DNA of 64,000 nucleotides from Atriophallophorus winterbourni (GCA_013407085.1 JACCGJ010000573.1:62001-126000), one strand, 5' to 3'; positions 22,859 to 35,440 are shown, numbered from the stretch's first letter. Notes: generated from the letters alone by a model not told the origin. Made by a program: numbers and translations.

Positions 22859-23075
22859 CTGCAGATAAGCAACCATCACTGCCTAAAACCTTTGGTTCTC
22901 TGTTGGATATCCTCGACGATCGCGATGCTAAAAAATTATCTGGGTTGTATTTAAGAAGCACATTGTGATGAATGATGCTGAAAAATGAAAAGCAATTTTT
23001 CTTCCCCAGTATGGTGAGAGGTCGGCTAAAGAAGATTTATGCCTATCAGAAACAAAACTCCAGCTTTTACTTAAT

Positions 23076-23273
23076 TTACAAGATAACGGTAAAAATGGTG
23101 TATTTTCTAATCTTGCAGAGCAAGGGGGTGTTTTTAGGAAATAGCTTACCCCAGATGCGGTCCGAACCATTCTTAAAATTTGCATCAGAGCTCCAGAATA
23201 TAAGATCTTTTGGAAGCCGACTCCAGAAATGTACCACTCTGAGGCTCACTGAACCTGATCTTACTGTCTCCAC
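23076..23273 (-). pseudogene. CR1 C-terminal fragment
   Basis: The minus strand reads S-L-R-V-V-H-F-W-S-R-L-P-K-D-L-I, then A-N-F-K-N-G-S-D, the CR1 terminal motif. A degenerate subfamily II hammerhead repeat follows on the plus strand. Confidence 0.6.
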
Positions 23274-23342
23274 CTGCCGATGTCAAACAGCCTGAAACCG
23301 GTAGTGGTGTGTACGGGATGGGGATGTGAGCAACACATTACT
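23245..23342 (+). repeat. Hammerhead-repeat copy, subfamily II, broken core
   Basis: Contains CTTACTGTCTCCACCTG, a GAAACCGGTAGTGG 3' half and the GGGGATGTGAGCAACAC tail shared with copies at 46.5, 47.0, 62.7 and 63.2 kb. The core reads CTGCCGATG instead of CTGATGA, so it is inactive. Confidence 0.55.
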
Positions 23343-23344
23343 TT

Positions 23345-23839
<495 letters not shown>

Positions 23840-24126
23840 TGTTGTTGGTCAACCAAGGCATGCAATACATGATCGGTTTATCAAAATCTGTGAGACAACG
23901 TAAAATAGGATAACACAAATGACCGACGCGAGCAGAATTGTTAAACAATTTTTTCGTTTAATAATGGAAGTAAAATTACAGTTTGTACGGAAAAATCTTA
24001 ATGTCACATAACAATAAAGTTTCTTTAAGATATTATCAAGATTGACGAATGGCAATTATACAGAAAAATAAAGTGCAGAAATAGAAGGTAATTACAGAGA
24101 CGTTGGTGCAAATAGTAATGGCATTG

Positions 24127-24567
24127 TCATAAAAAAATAAAAAAATAATTTATATATGCATAAGTTGACCTTTTAGCGCATGGTTGGTTGAGAAAACTGA
24201 AAAAAGAACATAAATACTTTGAAATTAGAACAAGTTGAAAAATTGTGGTGGATGAGAAAGGGTGAGGTATAAATGGAATGGGGGGGTGGCCCGTTGTATG
24301 ATCCACGAATATTGAAGAATTATTGATGAATAGAACTAAAAGTTGTTCACCAGCTGGATTTTCATTATTTATATGAGGGTCATTCGCATACGGAACAAAG
24401 CTCAGGCGGATAGATTTCAAGCCAGTTTCAGTGATGTTTCGGTATTCCAAGACACTGGAATACAATGAAAGATATTCTGTTAACCAGCATGCTAAGAGGT
24501 CTTCAAAAAAATAGTCCATCAGTTGGTAAATTTTATTAGTTCGCACGGTAGGATGAAAATAAGACAC
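24127..24567 (-). CDS. 146-codon open frame, unknown
   Basis: The longest non-transposon open frame in this part. It includes L-E-Y-R-N-I-T-E-T-G-L-K-S-I-R-L-S-F-V-P and P-A-G-E-Q-L-L-V-L-F-I-N-N-S-S, then a Pro/Ile stretch and a hydrophobic C-terminus. No family recognised, no splice evidence, no second copy in the window. It could be chance. Confidence 0.2.
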   Translation of the reverse strand: MSYFHPTVRTNKIYQLMDYFFEDLLACWLTEYLSLYSSVLEYRNITETGLKSIRLSFVPYANDPHINNENPAGEQLLVLFINNSSIFVDHTTGHPPIPFIPHPFSSTTIFQLVLISKYLCSFFSFLNQPCAKRSTYAYINYFFIFL

Positions 24568-24959
24568 TTATGGGCGTCATACAGATCTACAGGCCGTTAA
24601 ATACATTTTAGTGTGTAGTAATTGTCGTCGGATGCAACGTTGTGAAAAAGTGATGTAGAAGGATGTCTGAAGCCTGGCAACCTGACACTTTTAGTCAGAG
24701 GCAACCGGGGGATAATACCGGAACTCATGACATACTTATATGAGAAAACTTGGAGTGAACTTAGAAACCATTATAAATTATCTAATGAAAAATTTACCTT
24801 AAGAATTTCACTCAGTGAATTACAGCAAGTGACCATACAAGCGATTTGAATTTTTCTCTAGATGTGCACATAAGAAAATGAAGAAACAGTGAATCCTAAA
24901 GCTGTGCATACCTAATTAGGAAGATGTTACGTCGAACTTTAGTGCGGGACATAGAAATA

Positions 24960-26660
24960 TGCAAGAAACTCATTCTGCTACGCAAGATATATTGATTGTA
25001 TTCGTGAAAACGCATTACAGACCTAAGCTCAACTTGCTGCTTGATAATGAATTGAAAGAAAAGAAAAAAATTGCCAACAAAAATCCATCTACCATACTAA
25101 TGGAAATGCGCCGCCTGTTAGGGTCATCGCACATATACGAGTAATTACTAAAGAACTACAGCCCCATCGTTTAACTGAGTGCGTGCAAGACACATTGGTT
25201 GCTGCAAAGGCACTTCGTTATCTGAACAAACAGAGATGGCGGACACTATTGTTGAATCTATTCGTTCCTATCCAGAAGCCCATATTTCCACAGTAACCGC
25301 AGGAGCATCACACACACCAAGTAATCCAGCGGACTTCATCAATACGGATCTACTGGCTGAGGCTGCAGCTTTACGCAATGAGGTTCGAAAATTTACGATC
25401 AACAGAAAGTCACGATTACGCATTTCATACCGAATACGCTCGAGTAGTTACACTCGGTCTCCCGTTTGCTGGATCCATCGGAAACACTGCGATGCTGCGC
25501 AGTGTTCTTATCGCTTATCGCCAGATCGAAACTGGGTCCGACACTCAACGACGACTACTCTCGTCGGCCCGAAGAGAATAAATCGTCTTTTCTTTATCTA
25601 GGTTACGTCCACAGATTTACGTTTTCTGGTACACTTAGGGGCTGAAGTATGTGTACTGCCGGTAGTCACCTGCGCAACGTCCAACCCAATGAGCGAACAT
25701 TTAAGGACAGCTAACGGATCGATTTTAACAACCTACAGTCAACGATTCTTATCCCCTGATTTAGGTCAACGTCGTGAATTTTGCTGTATTTTCACAATCG
25801 CTGCGGTTTCATTTGCGATCCTAGGAGTGGAATTTTCCACTCTTTCGACCTCTTTCTAGATTCTCGCCGCTCGCATCTGATAGATGTGACTGTTTGTCCT
25901 AAAGATCTTGGTACCCCGTGAATAAATGCAAGGATGTATCCAGTGCTAAAGTTTGGATAAGTAGAATGCAGCTATGCCACGTTGTTTGCGAAATATTCTA
26001 CCTTATTTTTATCATAATCGACTAAATTTCCGGCAGTTACTGCACCAGGAGAACACAACATCGCCATTAGTGGTCCTCCGGTTTACAAAAGACCGAGGCC
26101 ATTACCCGCAAAGAAGTTGCACATGCTGGAACTAGGTATTATACGGCCATCTAGTAGACTTTGGTCCTCTCCTCTACATATTGCCCCGAAAACGACCCTA
26201 AACGATAGGCGCCCTTGTGATGATTACCGCAGGCTGAACAAGGCAACTGTACTCGATAGATACCCTATTCCGCATATTCATGACCTGACGGCTAATATTC
26301 AAAAATAAACTATTTTCAGCAAGGTAGAACAATCAAGACGAAAAAGCAATTTCTAGTAGCTAAATGGATATAATAGAAAATGCCGTTGCTACGCCGCCTG
26401 GCCTTCACCAGTTTTTGCGTATGCCATTCGTTCTAAGTAATGCAGCTCAAACAATCCAGCGGATTATGGACCAGGTTTGTCTAGGCCTCGATTTTGCGTA
26501 CTTTTACATCGATGATGTATTGATCGCTAGCACCTCCAAATAAGACCATTATCGTCACCTTGCTGCAATGTTTAATCGTTTGTCCAGTCCTGGGGTTACG
26601 GTCAACGCGATCAAGTGCAGTTTTGGCAGGCAGCAGTCGATTTCCTAGGTCATAGACTCT
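24960..26660 (+). pseudogene. Second CsRn1-like gypsy, heavily decayed
   Basis: The gag relic with S-T-I-L-M-E-M-R-R-L-L at 25090-25125 is shared with a minus-strand copy at about 55760. A pre-protease stretch (M-A-D-T-I-V-E-S-I-R-S-Y-P) is at 25235. A protease relic (V-H-L-G-A-E-V-C-V-L, with the catalytic Asp-Thr-Gly lost) is at about 25630, with A-I-L-G-V-E-F near 25820. The RT has [18 protein letters not shown] (26120), [11 protein letters not shown] (26255), N-A-A-Q-T-I-Q-R-I-M-D-Q (26440) and Y-I-D-D-V-L-I-A-S (26505). Many stops and shifts; older than the copy at 10 kb. Confidence 0.85.
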
Positions 26661-26819
26661 GGGCTTCCGGTAATAAATCAATGTAAGAAAATGCGGAACA
26701 ATCCTTAAATTCCCAGAGCCAACCACCTTAAGGAACTTCGACAATAAATAATCTGATAAGAATTTACCATCTTCTCATCACCGAGACATGCTTAGCATGA
26801 TTAAAAATTAAAAATTAAT

Positions 26820-27225
26820 ATGTCATCGAGGTGGTTTGACAACCAAATTGACGATCAGAAAAAGGAACTCTTTCTGGCATTACTCGGTTTGTGGTTCACT
26901 TACAAAAGGTGTTTGGATTATTGGCAGCCTGGAAAACAGTTCAGTTTTTGACGCTGAACACAAACGCGCCCCAAGTAATTGAGCAGTGCTCAGATAAAAG
27001 TTTGAATATCTTCAACACAGCTTCATGTGTATTTGTGCTGAATGATGGAGAAATACGCACATCACATTTTGAACTAACATGTTAATTCCTCGTCTTGAAG
27101 TCTTATAACGTCATTTCGTTTCTTTAACTTGTATATATCACGGAAATGCTCAATATTTTCCACTCCTACATAAGGTGTTATGCGCTGAACACTGCAAACA
27201 GCTGAGCGCGACTTCCTTCCCGTAT
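26820..27225 (+). repeat. Left arm of a large inverted repeat
   Basis: About 400 bp that reappear in reverse complement at 28135-28540, for example TTTGGATTATTGGCAG and GGAGAAATACGCACATCACA. The arms differ by scattered substitutions and small indels and enclose about 900 bp. No transposase is seen between them. Confidence 0.8.
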
Positions 27226-28134
27226 AGGAGAATCAAAAGCGGGCTGACCTCAATTTACACGATACAAAATACGACTTATTGCTTTTGGAACATGTTCCAA
27301 CAAATTTTCGTAACCTTTCCGACACCAGACTTTAGAAACTGTGATTAGTACACGTATACTACAAACCATTGAATGTGCATACCAATTGAACTCGTATAGG
27401 CTCAAACTGGATATCCTACATGTGAATAGAATGTAATACCAAGTACTCAAACCCGTGATAGTTTTTTAGGTAATTTCTTACGAGAGTCCAATTCAACGGT
27501 GATAATCATCACCTTTTTAATTTGTAAGAATTCAGAGTTATGATATTAAATACAAAATATTATATAATCCAATAACGTTATTCTCACAGTACAGTTAGGC
27601 ACTCGTGTTGATTGGAAATTTAATTCTCGCGCCAAGATTATCATCGAAAACTTTTCTTTTTTTTAAATGAGTGCAACAAAACTGTTTAACTGTTCCAAGG
27701 TCAAAAATTTGAAGCATATTTTTTGCAGAACTAACTGTCATATCCTGTGCGTTATCCACAAAAGGCGATTAGCTCGATTATACGCCGAATGAAGCTGAAT
27801 TGCCGACGATATATTTTAATTATTATTTCTGTCTGATGTCATACCTTTATCCCATGTAATCAGGTTGAATTACTTTTTGCCAAGCAGTTATCGAACTACT
27901 TCTGAAGTTACTTAAATAGGCATTGTTCCAAGTGAGAAAACAAATTATAGGCGAAATGTAATGAAAAATGTAAGTGTCCGATCGGAAAATCTTAAACATG
28001 AAAAAGAAAGCTTGTAACGTATCGGTCATAGCAGTTTATTGGTGACGTTTCGCTTCTGTTGCAACATGTTTCACAAAATGAGAAGTCGTATTTGTATCGT
28101 GTAGATAAGGGTCCGGCCGCTTCCAGTTCTCATG
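27226..28134. other. Spacer between inverted-repeat arms
   Basis: About 900 bp without a recognisable coding domain. Short minus-strand frames (27250-27450, 27847-28029) have no motif. Confidence 0.5.
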
Positions 28135-28540
28135 TACAGGAAGGAACTCACGCTCAGCTGATTGCGGTGTTCAGCGAATAACACCTTATATAGGAATGGA
28201 AAATATTGAGCGTCCCCGTGATATATACAAGTTAAAGAAGCGAAATGACGTTATAAGACTTTAAGACGCGGAATTGACAAGTTAATTCAAAATGTGATGT
28301 GCGTATTTCTCCATCATTGAACATAAATACACATGAAGCTGTGTTGAAAATATCCAAACTTCCACCCGAACACTTTTCAATTACTTAAGGTGCGTTTGTG
28401 TTCAGCGTCAAAAACTGAACTGTTTTCTAGACTGCCAATAATCCAAACACCTTTTGTAAGTGAACCAAAAACCGAGGGATGACAGAAGGCTTTCCTTTGT
28501 CTGAACGTCAATTTGGTTATCGACACATTATCTAGCGTCG
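28135..28540 (-). repeat. Right arm of a large inverted repeat
   Basis: Reverse complement of 26820-27225. A minus-strand 87-codon open frame (28640-28377) runs from outside into this arm (W-D-G-C-L-L-N-R-N-Q-N-P-Y-E-F-W-P-P). It may be a transposon coding relic of unknown class. Confidence 0.8.
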
Positions 28541-28914
28541 AATACGTTATTCCAGATGGCGGCCAGAATTCGTATGGATTTTGGTTCCTATTCAGAAGAC
28601 AACCATCCCAAAGTAAAATATCCTGAATCGCACAACACACCTTGATCCCAGTAGCTCGATCGCTTACTACGCAGATGAAGATTATTCACAGAGACAGGTT
28701 ACTCCTATGCAAATTACCTAGTTTGAGCTCATAAACCAACAATATTATCTGATCTCTATTAAAGTGTACGTTGAACACTTGGTTCAAAGACGAATCAAAT
28801 TGAAGCTGATTACTCCAATCAAATTTGAATTTAATAACTTCAAATTAATTGGTCGAATATTCATATATATATCTAATCAATACTACCCATGAGGAATTGG
28901 TACGGAAATCAGAG

Positions 28915-28960
28915 ATGCGTTGTGACCTGTGCATACTTTTACTGATAATTTATGATGTTG
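28915..28960 (+). CDS. Candidate first exon with signal-peptide-like start
   Basis: The ATG at 28915 opens M-R-C-D-L-C-I-L-L-L-I-I-Y-D-V and ends in phase 1 at a GTGAGT donor (28961). A short charged start followed by seven hydrophobic residues resembles a signal peptide. A TATA-like run lies at 28861-28872. First exons of this kind open MEG and other secreted-protein genes in blood flukes. Evidence is one splice site plus composition. Confidence 0.3.
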
Positions 28961-29173
28961 GTGAGTATGTTATATTTACCTTGATATCCAAATAAACTGT
29001 TCGATTTGCGTGACCAATCCAAACCTTGCGAAATTTTCATAAAACAAATTTTCTTACTTTTCCGTGATTCTTTTAATTAACAATGTAGTTCGAAACTATT
29101 TATCATTCGAGCTGATTAAAATTTATTTCCATGTAATATGCTTTTTCATCATGTAATCCTGTTAATCCCGTAG

Positions 29174-29255
29174 ATATCGAAAGTGTGCTGATCAACAGCG
29201 ACAATGTATCAATGAATTATTGTACAAAAAATTCAAAGAATGTTGCATGCAATCA
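29174..29255 (+). CDS. Candidate 82-bp exon
   Basis: Acceptor CCTGTTAATCCCGTAG ends at 29173; donor GTAAGA at 29256. Open from phase 1 (matching the exon at 28915) to phase 2. The peptide has two Cys and several Asn/Ser (begins I-E-S-V-L-I-N-S-D-N). No family recognised. Confidence 0.25.
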
Positions 29256-29376
29256 GTAAGAGCAGATTTTGGTAACGGTATACAACTGACACAAAACCTT
29301 CGTCAGCTCAATTGCCATAGTCAGGACAAGGAACATGACTATGTGGCATTCGCATCATCGCTAACTCTATTTTTAG

Positions 29377-29397
29377 TTTAACACTGATCACCCTATT
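29377..29397 (+). CDS. Candidate 21-bp micro-exon
   Basis: A pyrimidine tract and AG end at 29376 (CTCTATTTTTAG) and a GTAAGC donor starts at 29398. Twenty-one bases, symmetrical; open in phases 0 and 2 but not 1. Phase 2 would continue the exon at 29174. Confidence 0.25.
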
Positions 29398-29683
29398 GTA
29401 AGCTTAGGATGTGTCTCAAGTCACACGAACATGACAAAAAGTAATGGTCGATTTGACTGATGCGATGTGTATGTCTGATGAACATGGAAACAGTTATGGC
29501 TGGTTGACACTATGGCTCGCAACTAAAATACAAAAAACTAGACTGGTGTAAACGGATGAGTTGAACTATCTTTTCCATATGCCTCCCTGTCTGCATCGAC
29601 GCATAGTTAAATGCAGTCAGTAAGCCCAATTTCGAGATGCTCTATATATTGTAATTCAGCAAACCATTTAGTTTGTTTTTCAG

Positions 29684-29776
29684 TTTAAATACGCTGATAG
29701 AACAACTGCTGTTTACGATGAAATACACATTCCGTATTTATCCACCGATGATGCAGGATATAATTGTGTGTCTTTC
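29684..29776 (+). CDS. Candidate 93-bp exon
   Basis: Strong acceptor (TTTAGTTTGTTTTTCAG) ending at 29683 and a GTGAGT donor at 29777. Ninety-three bases, symmetrical. Phases 0 and 2 are both open. Phase 0 gives D-D-A-G-Y-N-C-V-S-F, superficially like the end of an Ig domain; phase 2 would continue the exon at 29377. The frame cannot be settled from sequence alone. Confidence 0.3.
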
Positions 29777-29799
29777 GTGAGTTCGAAAACGTAGCAGTT

Positions 29800-30980
29800 A
29801 GGTAAAACGTAACCAACGCCAGTAATGTATTGGTGGATGAAATCACAGGCTTGGATCCGGGTGCAGTGCCACACGGGACGAAACTGCGCTTAAGTTTGGA
29901 TGTTGTCAATTCGTTGAAAACAGATTGATGAATCTTGAATCTTGAGATCGCCGTAGGGTTCTAAATTAAAACATTCTCTCGTAATCAACCCGATTAACGG
30001 ATATTGATTTACTTAATGGCGCAAACAAGCAACCTACGGATTAAGTTTCCGTACAGCAATGATGTATCGAATTCAGTGAATTATTTCTGGAATTTAGGCC
30101 ATCAAGCTGTGTAATCCTCCATGCGGTCAACTTCACACATTTCCATCGTCAACAGAAACGTATAAGTGAGCTTTCGTTGATCAATAATACTAGTACATTT
30201 TTAAATTAAGATCTCCAAACTCGATTACTCAGAATGTATGCTAAATCGGGATTACTAATCTACGCAGTGAAGCGCCTCTGATGTCTGGTTGACCAATAAA
30301 AAGTTGACGGATCCATGATCCACTAGCTGTATCATGGTGCACAACCCATTCCAAATACAAATTCTTGTCATTATGGCCAATCTGTAAACGGAATGCGATC
30401 AACTACTGTCAAATTCGCGCAACTAAAATCTAGATTACCTTCAGCTCATCATGAGAATTTCACTTAAACTGACGTAACCGAACTCACATTCGTTATTCAG
30501 TAGGATTCATCACCAAGATAAACGACGTCTTCAGCTTGTGCCATGATTGTGTAACAAATTAGCGATTGGTACTTGCTACACTTATATAATGACCCACCTA
30601 ATGAAAACGAATATATCATGGACAAAGTTCTTTCCGAAGCCATTTGTAGTTGAGACTAACGGGTTGTTATACACTAGGTGGATATACGTTTATCATATCT
30701 CATATTCATAATCGATTCTTATTCATGGGGCATACATCGATTGATGAATGATGCATTTCAGCGACGAACCTCTGAAAATTCGATCAGCTGACTGATTAAT
30801 ATAGAACCTCGGGAATTTCACCGTATATCAAAATCAATGCCGATGATGAAATTTTGCTTCAGGACGAAGCAACTTGAATAACAAATTTGAGCGTTTAAAA
30901 GGTCCGCTGTCCCAAAGCAATGAACGCTAACATTCAAGTATAATATTGTTTACTACTTTTTATCGATATAGTTTTGGCTA
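29800..30980. other. No gene recognised; short CR1-tail-like repeat
   Basis: At 29927-29946 AATCTTGAATCTTGA matches CR1 3' tails at 18.2 and 19.1 kb, suggesting a plus-strand LINE end there, but I cannot read a coding part with confidence. The remainder shows nothing. Confidence 0.35.
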
Positions 30981-30984
30981 GTCA

Positions 30985-31055
30985 TAATCTTACTGTCTCC
31001 AACGGATGATGGCAAACAGCCAGAAACCGGTGTAAGTGTACTGGATGTGAGCAGT
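30985..31055 (+). repeat. Hammerhead-repeat copy, subfamily II, broken core
   Basis: CTTACTGTCTCCAACGGATGATGGCAAACAGCCAGAAACCGGT-type sequence (split here by mutation), with CGGATGA replacing CTGATGA and stem I disrupted. Tail GGATGTGAGCA is present. Inactive. Confidence 0.55.
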
Positions 31056-31179
31056 TATTTTTATTGATTTGATCGTTTCGCAAAGATCCTATGTGTCCAA
31101 TAATCATCAATTGGTTGACTGTGCCAGTGGCCCTCACGTATAAATTTTTTAATCAATATTTTCTCTCTCTTTACTTCAG

Positions 31180-31234
31180 GAGCACCTGGTTCGTTGAGTT
31201 TTTTACCCATGCTTTAAATATAATGCAGCATTAA
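31180..31234 (+). CDS. Candidate short terminal exon
   Basis: One of the best acceptors in the window (TTTTCTCTCTCTTTACTTCAG, ending at 31179). Only phase 2 stays open for any distance, S-T-W-F-V-E-F-F-T-H-A-L-N-I-M-Q-H, to TAA at 31232. The phase fits a chain from 28915 through 29684. Weak, because the peptide is short. Confidence 0.2.
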
Positions 31235-31400
31235 ATTTTGTGTTGTCTTGATTTATAATCGTCCGAAACCTTTGTGAAAAACACTTTCTTATAATACAAA
31301 ACAATTCGGAATTTGTGAACAGCGATAACATTCCCACAAATTCGAAACTTGCTGATACGGAATTTTTGATCTACATTTTGTAGTATGCCCAGAATGAACT

Positions 31401-31616
31401 ATGATCCATTTTTCGACACTCGCTAATCTTTCACAATTATTGCTAATAATATCGGTAAATTTTATTATAGTGCATACATTGATGTTATTTGTTCGATATA
31501 ACAAGAACCACATCCGATACCCATTCAGAGATATTGGTCTAGGGACATGGATTTCAATGTGTGAAGCTACTTCCATGGATAGCGAGGCATTTTCCTGGTG
31601 TCTTGAGAATGGTTAA
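31401..31616 (+). CDS. 71-codon open frame or exon, unknown
   Basis: The ATG frame starts hydrophobic (L-L-L-I-I-S-V-N-F-I-I-V) and ends T-W-I-S-M-C-E-A-T-S-M-D-S-E-A-F-S-W-C-L-E-N-G. An AG at 31470 would also allow a phase 1 exon from 31471. A competing minus-strand frame (31576-31289) overlaps it. Neither is supported by a second copy. Confidence 0.15.
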   Translation: MIHFSTLANLSQLLLIISVNFIIVHTLMLFVRYNKNHIRYPFRDIGLGTWISMCEATSMDSEAFSWCLENG

Positions 31617-32104
31617 TCACCAGTAACTAATGATCCTTCTTGTCAAGGTAACGTTAAGAACACACCTGGGGTATTAACAACGTGGACTTTGAAGCTCTAA
31701 AGATGATACGATTTCAAATCATTAGACAAACATTAAGCTGACACAGTGTTGTTAATTCATGGAATCGATTTATTGTGGGGACCCGTGTTGAGCAGTTTTC
31801 GCAAAACCACAGCATTACTCCGAACTTTAAAATAGTTCAATATCCGTTGAGCTATCACGGCCACATAGACTTTATGCCAATTTATATTTTAATAGTTGAC
31901 TTGAAGAAACTATGGGTTTCATGCTTTTATTGAAACGATATACTTATCCTACAATATGCGATATGATTACTTATTTGTGCACCAAAAAATTCTTCTGCTG
32001 AGTGTCGATCGAATCAAAGGTGTTTTAATTCAAAAAAATCACTAAATGCATTCTGATTTACCATTTTGTATTCATAAATTGTTGCATTGCGAAGGGAACC
32101 ATCT

Positions 32105-32500
32105 TTTGTTGACCTCCTTCGGTTGATGCCGACCATGGATTCACATCATAAGTGCATGATGTTTTATCCTCGACATCTTTAGAATCACTAAACAGTACGA
32201 TTCTGGAGAAAGTGTATCTCGCACAGCGCTCATAGTCTTGGTAGACTGGGTCGAAAGATGTCAGTTGCACGCTGACGACGTGATATGCGATTAGCATCCG
32301 TGAGTAGTATGTGCAACTCTCCGACTTGCAGATGACACTTTACGCAATGTCACCAAAATGAGAGGTCAATAGCAAGTACTTCATAACTCGTATGGTCAAT
32401 ATCAAGAGCTTTCATATCTGTTTTGCAAACGTCTTTGTACCGCAAGAGCGGTCGTTTTCATGATTCCAAATCACCTAGGAGAAGATCGTTTGTAATACGA
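32105..32500 (-). mobile_element. RTE-A 3' end
   Basis: Reverse complement of the RTE-A 3' region (53200-53610), including the terminal GGTCGACATCGACCGACGGA-type end at 32110-32150 and the K-D-V-C-K-R-D-M-K-A-L-D-I block. 5'-truncated, with insertions. Confidence 0.75.
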
Positions 32501-32509
32501 CCATACTTA

Positions 32510-34930
32510 ATTATGTGCACATGAAGCCTGAGACATGTGTACATATTGTGGTATGGATTGACCGGAGGCGAAATAAATACCACAGAAGCTGCATCTTTGA
32601 GTTTATTATTTTATAACTTAGGATTAGATAAAACTCGAACTTTTTGCGAGGCAGTGTATCCAAACTAAGATGAACGAGTCCCTCCCACCTATGAAAGGTT
32701 GCGAAGACATCCAAACAATTTAGTTGCTCTGTGATAAATCCTCTCGTGCAAATTGATGTCTCTTTGTAGCCATGGTATCCAAGCGTACACAGTTTTAAAA
32801 AACATTTTAATGAGAATGGAGAATGGTTCACAGGAAAAACGTCCGAAAATACGCCGAAGCATAATTACTCTGCTCCCCATTGCATGCTATTCTTAAGAAT
32901 TCCACTAATCCATACGACGACGTCCTTTTCATTTATTATCCATTCCAGTTGTTGCGATATAAGGTTGCAGGCGAATGGGGAATTTTGTTTACCTATTTGT
33001 AACATTTTGCACTTCTGATGTTGAAAGCAAACTTATGTCGCTTTGACCAGCTGTTCATTATATACAAATCGCTCTGTAAGCGCAAACAGTCCACGCTTAA
33101 CGTGTATACGCATCATCCGAAAAGAGAACCATTGTGGAACAAGTACCGAACGTTATTGTACAAGGCTAGTGGCTTCGATGTCCCTAGAAATCACACCATC
33201 GATACGTACAGTTGCCTTGCGATCAAGAAGGTAGCGTCTCATCTAGGTTAGAAGGCACGTATTCATACCAACACCTTGCAGCTTGCTCAGGAGTATAGAA
33301 TGGTCCACGCAATTAAACGCCATTTGATTTGTTCAGGTAGCACGCATACACACAACCACCCTTGTCCAGTCGTCAATTTTTCTCCAGTAGGTTAGTCAAG
33401 CATGAACGAGTATTACGAAATCCATATTGCTCTTTGGACAACAAATTTTGAGTTTCGAGATGACTCACAATTCCTTCACACACAATTCGCTTCATAACCT
33501 TTGAGATCACTGTAATGTATATAACAAAGTGGTAATTTGCTGGGTCGAAACTAGTTCCACCTTTGTACACGGGTGTAATGATTCCTCTCTACCAGTCAGT
33601 TGGCACGACACACTCCCTCAAGGAGTGATTAAATAAATCACAATCGTTCACACAATTGAATATTGCATTACTTTAGGATTGCAGATGTGTTTTCGTCAGC
33701 TCCCGGAGACTTGTTGATATTCAACCTGCGTAGCTGGTGCTGCACTATTTCAGAATTGATGCATATATCGCTTATAGTCTCCATGGCACAATTGGTGCTT
33801 GCAATTCTGTTGGTTGTATTGAATCCTTGGGGTTGGGAACTCGTGAATAAAATTTGGCTAGAACGTTGGCGGTTTCTAAGGCAGAATGTGCTAGTCCGTT
33901 ATCTGTCATGATTGGAAAACACCGAGATTCAGCTTTGTCGCGTTGTGATCGGATCGATAAAACAGTTTGGGATTTCGTTGCATTCTTACTGCCAGCCGAA
34001 GCTGGTCATACTGTATATCATCCCGGATGAGATTTGTGAATTGATTCCGGAAAGTTTGCGTAGGTCGATTCTGTTCTGGTGACCCTGCGAATAGCCCATG
34101 CCAAATTTCGCTTAGTCAACCATTTCCTAGTGCGAGTACAAATTCGGAAATGAGGTTCATTGTTCTTATGTTTCGGGACATAGGTAGAATTAAATGTCTT
34201 TTGTTGGTGACGTAATCTATGAGGGTTCTACAATGTGAGTCCGGATTAATGAAATTTATATTATGATTATCGAAAGCCCCCGTTGTTTCCATCATACAAA
34301 TGCAATTCACTCTTTTATTTAGTTTAGTTTGCTTTACCATTCTACTCGCGTTTTACATACGTTGAGAGAGCAGAACGAGGTGGTCGCTTCGACCCAGCGG
34401 ATCGTGATGATGAGTCCTAGTTACGAGTAGGCCTAGGATAGATGTCTGTTGCAAATTTTGTTTTCGATTATATTCGAAAACATGATTATACAGGCGGATG
34501 TAATAAGAGAGTTCGCAAAATTTGTAGTCTAGTTATTGGGGTGGATGATCTACTCGGTTATATAGTTGAGTCAGATTGAAGTCTCCCGTAATCGGTAATT
34601 GGGAATTGCACTATTTACCAACGTACCGCATTGATTTCTAGTGTTTCTCGTTGTGTGCATCTGACGATAATCGTGAACAGTAAACTGCACCAACGATGCA
34701 ACTGCATCCTAAGTCGAGCCTCCATTTGCACCATATACAATCTTACAAATCAAGATCAGTGTCTGTAACTGCTGTGATACATAAACGGTCGTCGTGGTGA
34801 ACAGTTACTCCACCACAGGTTCTTAAGCGGTCTCTTCGAAACAGAGTCTTTTTCAGAATACAGAGCTCGCGATCACTCACTTGGGGTTAAAACCATGTCT
34901 CAATTATTGCTATCACGTCGAGCGAGTGCT
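32510..34930 (-). pseudogene. CR1-clade LINE with EN and RT, decayed
   Basis: Right to left. An apurinic-type endonuclease relic (T-W-F...V-S-D-R-E-L-C-I-L...F-R-R-D-R-L-R-T-C-G-G, about 34905-34790). The EN-RT linker (34340-34116). RT entry, palm and fingers (S-K-V-M-K-R-I-V-C-E-G-I-V-S-H-L, Q-Y-G-F-R-N-T-R-S-C-L-T-N-L, 33570-33373). Then the C-terminal I-M-L-R-R-I-F-G-R-F and W-L-Q-R-D-I-N-L-H-E-R-I-Y-H-R-A-T-K-L (32870-32700). About 2.4 kb, the most complete CR1 copy here. Many stops; domain A and the catalytic Asp pair are not clearly preserved. Confidence 0.78.
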
Positions 34931-34934
34931 TTTT

Positions 34935-35440
34935 ACAAATAACTTTCATTATAACAAATTTGATTTCTATGTACGCATATAGGCAACTGATTGTGTTTTG
35001 CGTATAAATAAGAAATTGAAATGAAAAAACATTGTCTCGTGAACAAAAAGTTGTCTAGCAATATTTCTTGCGTTTTAAATGATCGAAATCAAAGTTTTAG
35101 TGCACGGTAAGCATATTTCTGTGGCTTTTTCCACGAATAGTTGCTCGGTTGGCTGATAACTAAGCAACTAACCAGGAATATGAAAATTAACATTCAATTG
35201 ATTTTGAACCAAAATAACTGTTCACTTTTGAAAACAAATAGATTACCTAATCATCACCATGCTCATTCCTAAACAGTTTGAATACCACTTTCAGATACGC
35301 GACTTCAGACTGCAACTTATCGGAGATCGCAAGGTTAGCCAGTTTGATAATCAAAATTGATAACTTATGATACAATGATATTGGCTGTGCTGATTTTTCC
35401 AAACTGTTTAATGTTTAAGCATCATCATTCAATAGTCGAC
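34935..35440. other. No gene recognised
   Basis: Nothing identifiable between the CR1 copy and the hammerhead-repeat relics. Confidence 0.4.

Noticed and set aside
29684..29776. Ig-domain-like ending (D-D-A-G-Y-N-C) in phase 0
   Set aside because: Only one short motif, a second frame is also open, and no neighbouring exon supplies the rest of an Ig fold.
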